A stretch of 61,376 nt of DNA from Methanosarcinales archaeon (GTDB taxonomy: Archaea > Halobacteriota > Methanosarcinia > Methanosarcinales > Methanoperedenaceae): positions 1 through 61,376 of the forward strand of contig CAJPFJ010000008.1 in assembly GCA_905339155.1 (NCBI GenBank), given 5' to 3'. Shown here piece by piece: positions 33,653 to 41,770 of the stretch. Within the stretch, counting starts at the first letter, position 1, and each line of letters begins with the position of its first letter. Under the pieces are notes generated by a model. It was given only the letters and a program-made list of their open reading frames with translations. It searched no databases and had not been told where the DNA came from. The position numbers and the translations under genes are program-made.

Positions 33653-36211
33653 TCATTTCACCAGATTGTAATATCCGCCAAAGTCCGCTGCAGTGCATAG
33701 CTTCCCCATCTTCTGGAATTCCCGCTTTGTGGCTCTAATAATGTGTTCCATTTTTACATCCCCTGGATCACCGGCTGCAAGGAATGCAGCATTCAGTGCA
33801 ATATTTTTTATATTTCCTCCAGTAATTTTAAATTTTGAAAGGAAGCTGTAATCCACATCTTTGTTAAGAGGGGTTTCTTTCGGGAATATGTTTCTCCAGA
33901 TTTTCTCCCTGAGATCATCATCAGGAAGGGGGAACTCTATTACAAAATGTATCCTTCGAAGAAATGCCTCATCGATGTTGCTCTTAAAGTTGCTGGCAAG
34001 TATCACGATCCCTTCATATTCCTCCATCTTCTGGAGCAGGTAATTTATCTCGATGTTGGCATAACGGTCATGCGAATCCTTTACCTCTGATCTCTTACCG
34101 AAAAGGGCATCTGCTTCATCAAAGAACAGGATGGCGTTGCTTGTTTGCGCTTCATGGAATATTTTACTCAGGTTTTTCTCTGTTTCGCCGATATACTTGC
34201 TTACTAAAGTTGATAGGTCGATCTTATACATATCAAGTCCGGCCTCTTTAGCAAGGATCTCAGCCGCCATTGTCTTACCTGCACCCGAAGGTCCTGAGAA
34301 AAGGACATTCAACCCTTTTCCAAGGGAGAGTTTATTATCAAATCCCCAATCAGCGTAAACTTTTCCTTTATATTTAATGTGTCCTGATACTTCTTTTAGC
34401 TGTTCTCTTAAATCTTTTGGAAGAACTATGTCGTTCCATGTATAACGCGGCGTGATATTCTTAGCAAGAGATGATAAGTTCTTATTGGACTGGGCTTTGC
34501 ATCCCTGATAAAGGTCTTCCATTGATAATTCATATTTCCCTGTTTTTACCATCGCAATGTTACGCGCGATAAATATGGCATCCCTTATCTGACCTGCGCT
34601 AAAACTGAATTTACTTGAGAGGGCGTCAAGATCCAGACCCTTGATATTTCCTTCCAGCAATGTTTCCCATAATTGTTTACGATAATTAAATGAAGGCAAA
34701 GGAAAGGCATGATCTATAAAGCTATGGTTTTTCAAAATCCCGGCAGGCATCCAGGGAAACTCTCCAGACAGGAAGACCAAATTTTGATAGGAATCCAATT
34801 CTTGAATTAGATTTCCTAGATTAATTCCAGCATCTTTCTCCAATAGAGCGTCGAATCCCTCAATAAACAATGGGGAATTTTGCAGCCGAGCTTCGCGAAT
34901 AATAATATTTAATTTTTCAAGAGATTCATCTTTGATCAATACCCTTGAATCAACAACAAATAGGGGTTTTTTCAATTCCATACAGATAGCTTCAGCCGTC
35001 ATTTTCTTTCCCGTACCATATGCGCCGTGGAAAAAGAACATCGGAACTTTCATACTACTAATGTTTTTTATTAGTTCTATGAATATATTTCTCTCTTTTT
35101 CAGCAATAATAAGGTCTTTCAATGACTTTTCCGGCTCCAGTAATGATGAAGAATTCTGTATCCTATGGTCGATTTCGTTGCCCCCAAGCAAATAGTTTAT
35201 TATCCTTTCATCAACATTGATGGATCTGGATAACATGGGGATTTGTTCGTCATGGGCATTTCCATTAAGATAAATGAGACGATTTGTTATCAAAGTGGAT
35301 GCTGGAGAAAAGTATTTCCTTGACATTAACTTTTCTTCTGCGGATTTGCACAGCAGGTTAATCACCAGATCCACGGTAGGACGTTTCTTAGTTACATCGT
35401 TCTGGAGGTAAGAATACACCTTTTCGTATTGTATATCAAGCTCAGGAACAAGACATATCAAAAGGGCATCAACTTCAAAGGCTTTAAGCTGGAATATATC
35501 CATCAGATTTTCAAGACGCATCGATTTTTCTTTTTCAAGTTCTTTTTTAATATTCCTGGATATAGCCTCTAATCTCTGTTGCACTTGTTCTGATTCAGCA
35601 GTAAGTTCATGAGGGGACTGCAAAATAGCATCCACTTCATTTTCTGAAATGTATAAACCCATAAAATCGTCCGCATTTTCACTATGCTTTTCCTTCCTTC
35701 TCTCAAGAATGTGACTGACTGTCATATCAATTCTTTTAATTTCATTGAGGAGAGATTCAATGTTATTTATATTATGAGTCATAATACCACTTGATATGGA
35801 ATATATTGTAGGTTCTGGAGTTATATCCTTTGTCACTTTTTTCTCAATATTTTGTTCTGAAATTGGTTCGCTTGCCACCTGTTGTTGGATCCGTGGTTCG
35901 GAAGTACCTTCAATTGTCACTTTTTTTTCGATATCTTGTTCAGGATCTGTCTCGATCGATTGTTTTTTTTCGATAACAAGTTCGGGGATTGTCTGAATAG
36001 CTGATTTTTTGCTTCGTCTTATCGTTTTATTTGCAAACATTACAATTGCCAAAAATATCATTAATATTACGACCAATCCTGCAATATCAACTATAGCTCG
36101 AGAGGGTTCAACACCTGAAACTGATTTAATCCACCCGATTATTTTTTCAGTAGTAATATACCAAATGGTGGTTATGAAATCCAGAATTGATGTAAACAAG
36201 TCTTCTACCAT
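33653..36211 (-). CDS. Membrane-anchored AAA+ ATPase of the eCIS (Afp15/Pvc15-like)
   Basis: 852 residues. A hydrophobic segment at about 40-62 (VDIAGLVVILMIFLAIVMF) is followed by a Glu/Lys/Ile repeat linker (about 72-138) and a helical N-domain (about 140-340). Two AAA modules follow: a first with Walker A GAYGTGK (about 397) and a weak Walker B (PLFIEGFD), and a second, canonical one with GPSGAGKT (about 640), FFDEADALFG (about 696), sensor ASN (about 740) and RR finger (about 752). Every eCIS locus has an AAA+ ATPase thought to help assembly or cargo loading; a TM anchor is not typical to my knowledge. It is the first gene of the cargo segment. The ribosome site GGAAGGT is 5 bases before the ATG. 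Confidence 0.9.
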   Translation of the reverse strand: MVEDLFTSILDFITTIWYITTEKIIGWIKSVSGVEPSRAIVDIAGLVVILMIFLAIVMFANKTIRRSKKSAIQTIPELVIEKKQSIETDPEQDIEKKVTIEGTSEPRIQQQVASEPISEQNIEKKVTKDITPEPTIYSISSGIMTHNINNIESLLNEIKRIDMTVSHILERRKEKHSENADDFMGLYISENEVDAILQSPHELTAESEQVQQRLEAISRNIKKELEKEKSMRLENLMDIFQLKAFEVDALLICLVPELDIQYEKVYSYLQNDVTKKRPTVDLVINLLCKSAEEKLMSRKYFSPASTLITNRLIYLNGNAHDEQIPMLSRSINVDERIINYLLGGNEIDHRIQNSSSLLEPEKSLKDLIIAEKERNIFIELIKNISSMKVPMFFFHGAYGTGKKMTAEAICMELKKPLFVVDSRVLIKDESLEKLNIIIREARLQNSPLFIEGFDALLEKDAGINLGNLIQELDSYQNLVFLSGEFPWMPAGILKNHSFIDHAFPLPSFNYRKQLWETLLEGNIKGLDLDALSSKFSFSAGQIRDAIFIARNIAMVKTGKYELSMEDLYQGCKAQSNKNLSSLAKNITPRYTWNDIVLPKDLREQLKEVSGHIKYKGKVYADWGFDNKLSLGKGLNVLFSGPSGAGKTMAAEILAKEAGLDMYKIDLSTLVSKYIGETEKNLSKIFHEAQTSNAILFFDEADALFGKRSEVKDSHDRYANIEINYLLQKMEEYEGIVILASNFKSNIDEAFLRRIHFVIEFPLPDDDLREKIWRNIFPKETPLNKDVDYSFLSKFKITGGNIKNIALNAAFLAAGDPGDVKMEHIIRATKREFQKMGKLCTAADFGGYYNLVK

Positions 36212-36384
36212 TTTTTACCTTCCTGACTTATCTCTTGCTTTTGTTATACTGCCTGTAGTCGTTTCTCTCCTTTATCCCTGGTTATACTATTCTCCTCAAA
36301 AACCATAGCCTCTCCTACAGTACATTCAAGCTCCGCCACCTTACCATCCTTTTTCAGGGAGAAACTCGATCCACATTTCTTATT

Positions 36385-36717
36385 TCATTTATTTTGTAAC
36401 ATTTGAAATGCCCTGACCAATATTTTTCGATCAGAGAGATTCCCTGATGACTTTAGCCTATCGACTTCCAACAGATACCTCTCACTATTATAGGCATCAA
36501 AATGATTTTTCTCGACAAAGCTCAATGCAAAACTTTTCAATTCTTTTCTCGATGAATATTTCCTCGGTTTCTTTCCATCAATAAAATTGAATATATGACC
36601 ACATTTTTCATGGCCTATAGTCGGAGTTGACGGACCCGCAGAAGTTTTAATAAAATCCTTGAATGTTTTTCCTTCAATTATCTCTCCACACTCACATATT
36701 ATCGTTTTTAACACCAC
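36385..36717 (-). CDS. Hypothetical zinc-ribbon-like protein
   Basis: 110 residues. CECGEIIEG and GHEKCGHIFNFIDGKK provide two Cys/His pairs, suggesting a small zinc-binding fold. The rest is helical (KELKSFALSFVEKNHFDAYN, LSDRKILVRAFQML). No family recognised. It lies between the IS remnant and the ATPase, on the same strand, about 170 bases from the ATPase start, so it is not clearly part of the eCIS operon. Confidence 0.5.
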   Translation of the reverse strand: MVLKTIICECGEIIEGKTFKDFIKTSAGPSTPTIGHEKCGHIFNFIDGKKPRKYSSRKELKSFALSFVEKNHFDAYNSERYLLEVDRLKSSGNLSDRKILVRAFQMLQNK

Positions 36718-36744
36718 CCTTCCACATCAATAGTATCAACTAAT

Positions 36745-37200
36745 CTAAAGGAGTTTCATCGCAATATTGCTCGCCCTTAAATTAAATACATATGATACCA
36801 AAAAGGTACATGTATATGCTCATATATATTTGTTTGGATTGAGGGCTTTGAGAAATACTTTTGTTTCCAAACCACTTCTTCCAAATGATACCCAAAAGGC
36901 CAATATTTTCTCATCATCAAGATCAACAGCACCCAAATAAAAATAGTTGTTCCGTTTATTGTTATTTCTTTCTCGTCGACTGCTATCCGTTTTCTTTTCT
37001 TCTTCATAATTGATGCCTCGAACAGTTCCATTCCTTTCTGATACCATTCACGGACTGCTTCGTAGCTTGCACCAACAAACACTCCGGCTTTTTCATAACT
37101 CAAGCCTGTATGATAAAGTGGCATCCCTAAGGCCCTATGCTTGTTGCTTTTTCTTTTACGGGAAAAGATTTTTCTCTCTTCTAACCATTTTATAAATCCC
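36745..37200 (-). pseudogene. Degraded transposase (IS6/IS240-like DDE)
   Basis: Pieces in two frames make one transposase. The N-part has KWLEERKIFSRKRKSN, YHTGLSYEKAGVFVGASYEA and AVDEKEITINGTTIFIW. After a +1 shift near 36940 the reading continues as AVDLDDEKILAFWVSFGRSG, ETKVFLKALNPNKYI. The AVDE ... AVDLD order fits the DDE core of IS6/IS240-type enzymes. There is no start codon in the best frame and no matching left end, so the element is dead. Its right-hand end starting GAGTTTCATCGC near 36745 is the same sequence type as the scar at 28735. Confidence 0.6.
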
Positions 37201-37231
37201 TAAGTTGAAGGTCTCGTTTGGATTAGTGGAA

Positions 37232-37243
37232 AACTATATATAT
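37232..37243 (+). promoter_or_regulatory. TATA box upstream of the glnA region
   Basis: AACTATATATAT is preceded by GTGGAA, in the arrangement BRE-TATA of archaeal promoters. Transcription would start about 25 bases downstream, giving a leader of about 120 bases to the small ORF and about 290 to glnA. I found no GGTA-N6-TACC or GGAA-N6-TTCC NrpR operator in this gap. Confidence 0.45.
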
Positions 37244-37322
37244 CTATAAACGGAATCCTATAGTCGGTCTCACATATCCTTCATTTGAGTTGTTTCTCAA
37301 GTTGGGTAAAAACATTGTAAAG

Positions 37323-37343
37323 GTTGATTCGTAAAGCGAATCA
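37323..37343 (+). promoter_or_regulatory. 8-bp perfect hairpin in the glnA leader
   Basis: TTGATTCG and CGAATCAA are exact inverted repeats around the loop TAAAG. It lies between the TATA box and the small ORF, so it would be in the transcript. It could be an operator or an RNA structure; not assigned. Confidence 0.4.
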
Positions 37344-37393
37344 AAAAACCAGATGGGGATATGCAGGGACCATAAATCAAAGGAGAAAAGAAA

Positions 37394-37504
37394 ATGGCAA
37401 AACCAATAACGGATAAGTTTCCGGCGTCAAGTATCATAAAAAGGCAAAATTGGCAAAGCGGGACAGGTAAATGGGATTTTATCACAACACAGAATGATTT
37501 ATAA
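37394..37504 (+). CDS. Small 36-residue protein upstream of glnA
   Basis: An ATG preceded by the strong ribosome site AAAGGAG opens a frame reading MAKPITDKFPASSIIKRQN, then WQSGTGKWDFITTQNDL. It is polar, with no TM, and ends about 53 bases before glnA, on the same strand. No family recognised. In Methanosarcina mazei a small protein is known to interact with glutamine synthetase; whether this one does so is speculation based on position. It may also be a translated leader. Confidence 0.4.
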   Translation: MAKPITDKFPASSIIKRQNWQSGTGKWDFITTQNDL

Positions 37505-37557
37505 TAATAGATAGTAATAAAGTGAAAAAGATAAAGAAAGATAATAATAGATAAGTG

Positions 37558-38889
37558 ATGAATATGGCAATAACAAATGAAGATATATTAAAATCCATAG
37601 AGGAAAACCAGGTCAGGTTTTTAAGACTCCAGTTTGTTGACATTGGCGGAATGATCAAGAACGTGGGCATCCCTGCATCACAGGCAGAAAAAGCCCTTAC
37701 ATCAGGAATAGCATTTGACGGTTCATCAATCGAGGGATTTGTCAGGATAGAAGAATCCGACATGATCCTGAAACCTGATAATAACACTTATATGATACTT
37801 CCTTGGGACGTTAGCGGCGGAAAGGTGGCAAGGATAATATGCGATGTTTATAGGCCGGATGGAAAACCCTTTGAAGGCGATCCACGCTATGTCTTAAAGA
37901 GAGCTATACAGGCAGCCGCCAGGAAAGGTTTTGTAATGAACAATGGGCCTGAGCTTGAATTCTTTTTCTTCAAGAGAAAAGACGGACAGGCAACCGTCGT
38001 CCCCCATGACTTCGGGGGCTATTTTGATTTCCCTCCCATAGACCAGGCTGAAGATATCAGACAGGATATAGTTGTTGCCCTTGAGAACATGGGATTCAAC
38101 ATCGAAGCTTCTCATCATGAAGTCTCTATAGGACAGCATGAGATAGATTTCAAATATGCAGATGCGTTAAAGACAGCGGATAATGTCATTACCTTCAAGT
38201 TCGTAACCAAGACAATCGCACAGAAAAATGACCTGCATGCATCTTTTATGCCAAAACCCATCTTTGGAATAAATGGTTCAGGTATGCACACGAATATATC
38301 GCTTTTCAAGAATGGAAAGAATGCATTCTACGATGAATCAAAGGATATGCAAGTCAGCGATACTTTGAGATATTTTGTTGGCGGCCTTAAAAAACATGTC
38401 CAATCCTTTACTGCTGTCACAAATCCTATTGTTAACAGCTATAAGAGGATCGTTCCTGGTTATGAGGCTCCGGTATATATTGCATGGTCAGGGGCAAACC
38501 GTTCATCCATGATACGCATACCGGCAGCAAGAGGCATGAGCACGCGCGTTGAACTCAGGAGTCCTGACCCGGCATGCAATCCATACCTATCTTTTGCAGT
38601 AATACTGATGGCTGGACTTGATGGTATTGATAACAAGATCGATCCGGGTGAGCCAACAACACTCAACTTGTTCCATCTCAATGACGAAGGACGCAAAAAT
38701 CACAGGATCGAATCCCTTCCCGGCAGCCTTAAAGAAGCGCTGGATAACCTGGAAACCGATAGCGTAATAAAAGATGCGCTCGGAGAGCATGTCTACGAGG
38801 ATTTCATGAGACTTGGAAGAGCAGAATGGGATGCTTACAGGATAAGCGTACATGACTGGGAAATTGACCGCTACCTGAATATTATATAA
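37558..38889 (+). CDS. glnA: Glutamine synthetase, type I
   Basis: 443 residues from the ATG at 37558 (a further ATG at 37564 is possible). It makes glutamine from glutamate, ammonia and ATP. The metal- and substrate-binding motifs are present: DGSSIEGF (about 54-61), NGPELEFFFF (about 130), ASHHEVSIGQHE (about 185), FMPKPIFGINGSGMH (about 230) and NRSSMIRIP. The loop that is adenylylated in type I-beta enzymes reads NLFHL here, with Phe in place of the target Tyr, so it is an unmodified type I-alpha enzyme, the archaeal norm. It is followed by an NrpR gene after 22 bases, indicating control by nitrogen status. Confidence 0.97.
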   Translation: MNMAITNEDILKSIEENQVRFLRLQFVDIGGMIKNVGIPASQAEKALTSGIAFDGSSIEGFVRIEESDMILKPDNNTYMILPWDVSGGKVARIICDVYRPDGKPFEGDPRYVLKRAIQAAARKGFVMNNGPELEFFFFKRKDGQATVVPHDFGGYFDFPPIDQAEDIRQDIVVALENMGFNIEASHHEVSIGQHEIDFKYADALKTADNVITFKFVTKTIAQKNDLHASFMPKPIFGINGSGMHTNISLFKNGKNAFYDESKDMQVSDTLRYFVGGLKKHVQSFTAVTNPIVNSYKRIVPGYEAPVYIAWSGANRSSMIRIPAARGMSTRVELRSPDPACNPYLSFAVILMAGLDGIDNKIDPGEPTTLNLFHLNDEGRKNHRIESLPGSLKEALDNLETDSVIKDALGEHVYEDFMRLGRAEWDAYRISVHDWEIDRYLNII

Positions 38890-38911
38890 TCAGGAAAGGT
38901 ATTACAGGCGA

Positions 38912-39901
38912 ATGAACACAACAACTATAGACTCAATGGTTCAAAGAAAACTCATAGAGATACTCAGGATTCTCCATGAAAACCAGGGGCCTATAGGGGC
39001 GCGGCTAATTGCAGACAGGATGAACGAGCGCGGATACCCCATCGGAGAAAGGGGTGTCCGTTATCACCTTCGCATCCTTGATGAGCGGGGCCTCACCAAA
39101 CGCCAGGGCTACGACGGAAGGATCATCACAGAGCGCGGGACAAAGGAACTTGAAAATGCACTGGTGGGGGACAGGATGGGTTTTATTATAACAAGAATTG
39201 AGAAACTCATATATGATACCACTTTTGATCTTAAGACCGGGCAGGGAAATGTGATCATTAATACTTCGATAATCGATAAGAAAGACATTGATGAAACTCT
39301 TGGGATCATGCAGCATGTGATAAATGAAGGTTATTGTTTCAGTCCTTTTATAAAAATAATGGAGGAAGAGACTTCAAATTCTGATATCAATATCCCTGAA
39401 GGTAAAATTGGAATTGCAACCATGTGCAGCATAACGATTGACGGGATTTTGTTAAAAAACGGTATTCCAGTTACTCCTAAATACGGAGGATTACTGGATG
39501 TGAGAAACAGGAAGCCAACAGGGTTTGAGGATATTATTGTTTATAATGGTACATCTATTGACCCTATGAAGATCTTTATCTCTAAAAAAATGACACGCGT
39601 GCTTGATGCTGTTGATACGGGTTCAGGCAGGCTTCTTGCAAACCTTCGTGAGATCCCGATGTCATCGGTCGTGGAGGCGCAAAATGTATTGAAATCTGCA
39701 ATGAACATAGGGATCGCGGATATTACCCGGATCGGGGAACCCGGCAAGTCGGTGCTCAATGCACCTGTTGATTCGGGAAAAATAGGGGTTGCCGTATATG
39801 CGGGGACAAATATCATGGCAGCAGTTGAGGAAAGCGGGATTAGTGTGACGACAATTCCGATATCGACGATCATGGATTTTAAGGAATTGAAAGCTATATG
39901 A
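38912..39901 (+). CDS. nrpR: Nitrogen regulatory repressor NrpR (HTH plus one NRD/DUF128 domain)
   Basis: 329 residues. N-terminal winged helix (about 8-75: KLIEILRILHENQGPIGARL, GVRYHLRILDERGLTKRQGY) and one NRD (DUF128) domain (about 85-325) with GKIGIATMCSITIDGILL, PKYGGLLDVRNRKP and VAVYAGTNIMAAVEE. NrpR represses nitrogen-assimilation genes in Euryarchaeota and is released by 2-oxoglutarate. This copy has one HTH and one NRD, like the DNA-binding NrpRI form of Methanosarcina. It overlaps neither neighbour but lies 22 bases after glnA, so repressor and target enzyme are likely co-transcribed. Confidence 0.93.
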   Translation: MNTTTIDSMVQRKLIEILRILHENQGPIGARLIADRMNERGYPIGERGVRYHLRILDERGLTKRQGYDGRIITERGTKELENALVGDRMGFIITRIEKLIYDTTFDLKTGQGNVIINTSIIDKKDIDETLGIMQHVINEGYCFSPFIKIMEEETSNSDINIPEGKIGIATMCSITIDGILLKNGIPVTPKYGGLLDVRNRKPTGFEDIIVYNGTSIDPMKIFISKKMTRVLDAVDTGSGRLLANLREIPMSSVVEAQNVLKSAMNIGIADITRIGEPGKSVLNAPVDSGKIGVAVYAGTNIMAAVEESGISVTTIPISTIMDFKELKAI

Positions 39902-39922
39902 AAATCGGGAATTTTAGCACTT

Positions 39923-40915
39923 TCATTCTGTTTTCTGTATCACTATCTCCCAATCCGTTTTATTTATCTGCTTCACGCTCAATACCTCATTCCCGTCAGC
40001 TTCCATACCCCTTGGAACCTCTGTGACCGCAAGGGGATCATCCACTACCAACTTAAGGACTTTTCCCTTTGAAAGCTCATGCAGCGCCTGTTTTGCCAGG
40101 ACAAAATTATATGGGCATATATTTCCTTTAAGATCGACCTCTTTATCAATTTTCAGATCAGAAAGAATAGTCCCGTTAATATAAGCCCGAGTCCTCTCTT
40201 CCTTCGGGTTCTCAAATACATCGTTTGCAGGGCCATGTTCCACAAGCTCCCCGAGATAAAGGTGAATTACATAGTCGGCAAGCCTCATTGCCTGGTGGAT
40301 ATTGTGAGTTACTATCACGATGGTATAATCATTCTTGAGTTTCAGGAGCCCTTGCTCGATATGCTGCGAAGAGACCGGGTCAAGCGCTGATGTGGGTTCA
40401 TCGCACAGGATAATTTCAGGTTCAACAGCAAGCCCGCGCGCAAGGCACAGTCTCTGCTGCTGGCCAATAGATAGTTTTGATGCCGGTGACTTTAATCTAT
40501 CTTTCACCTCATCCCACAAACCCGCGATCTTCAGGTATTTTTCCACTATCCTATCAAGTTCTTTTTTATCCGGTTTCCCGTGAAGCCTCGGGCCATATGC
40601 GATATTGTCATATATAGACATCGGGAGCGGGTTTGGCTTCTGCGGAAGAAGTCCCATCTTTCGCCTTACATCCGTAACATCAATACTGCCATTTAGAATA
40701 TCAATTCCATCCACTATGATTTTTCCTGAAACACTTGCCCCGTCTGTAAGATCAATGAGCCTGTTGAAGCATTTGAGCAGGGTGCTTTTCCCGCATCCGC
40801 TGGGGCCTATAATAGCTGTTATCTTTTTTTGCGGAATTTCAACCGTTATGTTCTTTAGCGCCTGATGGCCGTTGTAGAATGCATTTACATCCCGGATACT
40901 GATATGAGATTTCAA
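39923..40915 (-). CDS. pstB: Phosphate ABC transporter ATPase fused to a TusA-like domain
   Basis: 330 residues, longer than the usual about 250. Residues 1-250 are PstB: Walker A GPSGCGKST (37-45), signature LSIGQQQR (148-155), Walker B ILCDEPTSALDP, switch His in VTHN. Residues about 258-330 (KEVDLKGNICPYNFVLAKQA, GKVLKLVVDDPLAVTEVPRG) form a TusA/SirA-like sulfur-carrier fold with the Cys at 267 in CPYN; the usual CPxP has lost its second Pro. It energises phosphate import with the PstA/PstC channel. The fusion is unusual and may link the importer to sulfur or redox state; that is inference. It is last in the pstSCAB operon, 6 bases after pstA. Confidence 0.92.
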   Translation of the reverse strand: MKSHISIRDVNAFYNGHQALKNITVEIPQKKITAIIGPSGCGKSTLLKCFNRLIDLTDGASVSGKIIVDGIDILNGSIDVTDVRRKMGLLPQKPNPLPMSIYDNIAYGPRLHGKPDKKELDRIVEKYLKIAGLWDEVKDRLKSPASKLSIGQQQRLCLARGLAVEPEIILCDEPTSALDPVSSQHIEQGLLKLKNDYTIVIVTHNIHQAMRLADYVIHLYLGELVEHGPANDVFENPKEERTRAYINGTILSDLKIDKEVDLKGNICPYNFVLAKQALHELSKGKVLKLVVDDPLAVTEVPRGMEADGNEVLSVKQINKTDWEIVIQKTE

Positions 40916-40921
40916 ATTTAA

Positions 40922-41770
40922 TCACCTGATAATGTTTATTGCGAATTTCCTTGATAAATATCGTGAAGCTATGCTGAGTGCAAGGACTATTATGAGAAGT
41001 ATCAGCGCGCTGGCATAAGCCCTTTGCTGGACTTCGGGAAAAGGCGTGCCAAGCTGGAAAAATACAGCAAGGGGAAGTGAAGCCACAGGGTCAAAGAGGG
41101 AGCGCGGCAGGCTGTCCGTATAGCCCGCAGTGAAAAGGACTGATGCAGCATCCCCGATACCCCGTCCGAATGCAAGAATGACCGCAGACAATATCCCCGG
41201 CAGCGCCTGCCTGACCACAACCCCGGAAGTAGTCTCAAACCGCGTTGCTCCGAGAGTATATGAAGCTTCCTTCAACTCATTTGGGACTAATTTTATTACT
41301 TCTTCCATTGATCGGATCATTATGGGCAGCTGCAGGATGGTAAGAACGATTATTCCTCCCAGAAGCGATGCCCGCATACCGAAATATAACATTATAATAA
41401 AACCGAATGCACCATACACGATCGAAGGGGTGCCCCAGAGAACATCCAGGGAGAGCCGGATATAATATGCAAGTCTTGTTTTCCCGATATAATCCTTTTG
41501 AAGAGCAAGAGCTGCGGGCAGGCTGATAATTAGTGCAAGTATAACACTTCCGAACGCAAGGTATAGCGAGCCCACAATGGCATTCAGTATTCCGCCCTCT
41601 TTTCCAAGATAGTACCCGCCTTTTGGTGTTTGTGTGATCATGGAAATCGAGAGCGCGGGCATACCGTTCCAGACGATCACAGAAATAACCATAAAAAGGC
41701 TTCCTACAACGATAGCAAGCGATGCTATCATCAGGAACTTCCACAATTTCTCTTCCCGAAGTTTATCCAT
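40922..41770 (-). CDS. pstA: Phosphate ABC transporter permease PstA
   Basis: About 282 residues from the ATG at 41770, which overlaps the stop of pstC by 8 bases and has an upstream GGAG. Six TM segments and the EAA-like loop of ABC permeases: EASYTLGATRFETTSGVVVRQ (in parts), GIGDAASVLFTAG. It forms one half of the membrane channel for inorganic phosphate. It starts with MDKLREEKLWKFLMIASL, the first helix near residue 15. Length fits the family. Confidence 0.95.
   Translation of the reverse strand: MDKLREEKLWKFLMIASLAIVVGSLFMVISVIVWNGMPALSISMITQTPKGGYYLGKEGGILNAIVGSLYLAFGSVILALIISLPAALALQKDYIGKTRLAYYIRLSLDVLWGTPSIVYGAFGFIIMLYFGMRASLLGGIIVLTILQLPIMIRSMEEVIKLVPNELKEASYTLGATRFETTSGVVVRQALPGILSAVILAFGRGIGDAASVLFTAGYTDSLPRSLFDPVASLPLAVFFQLGTPFPEVQQRAYASALILLIIVLALSIASRYLSRKFAINIIR

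Noticed and set aside
356..36211. Prophage, R-type tailocin or T6SS instead of eCIS
   Set aside because: No capsid, portal, terminase, integrase, lysis cassette or TssJLM-type membrane complex. The AAA+ ATPase, DUF4255, LysM tube protein and DUF4157 cargos are eCIS traits.
37200..37557. NrpR operator (GGTA-N6-TACC or GGAA-N6-TTCC) upstream of glnA
   Set aside because: I scanned the gap and found no match to either pattern, so no operator is called.
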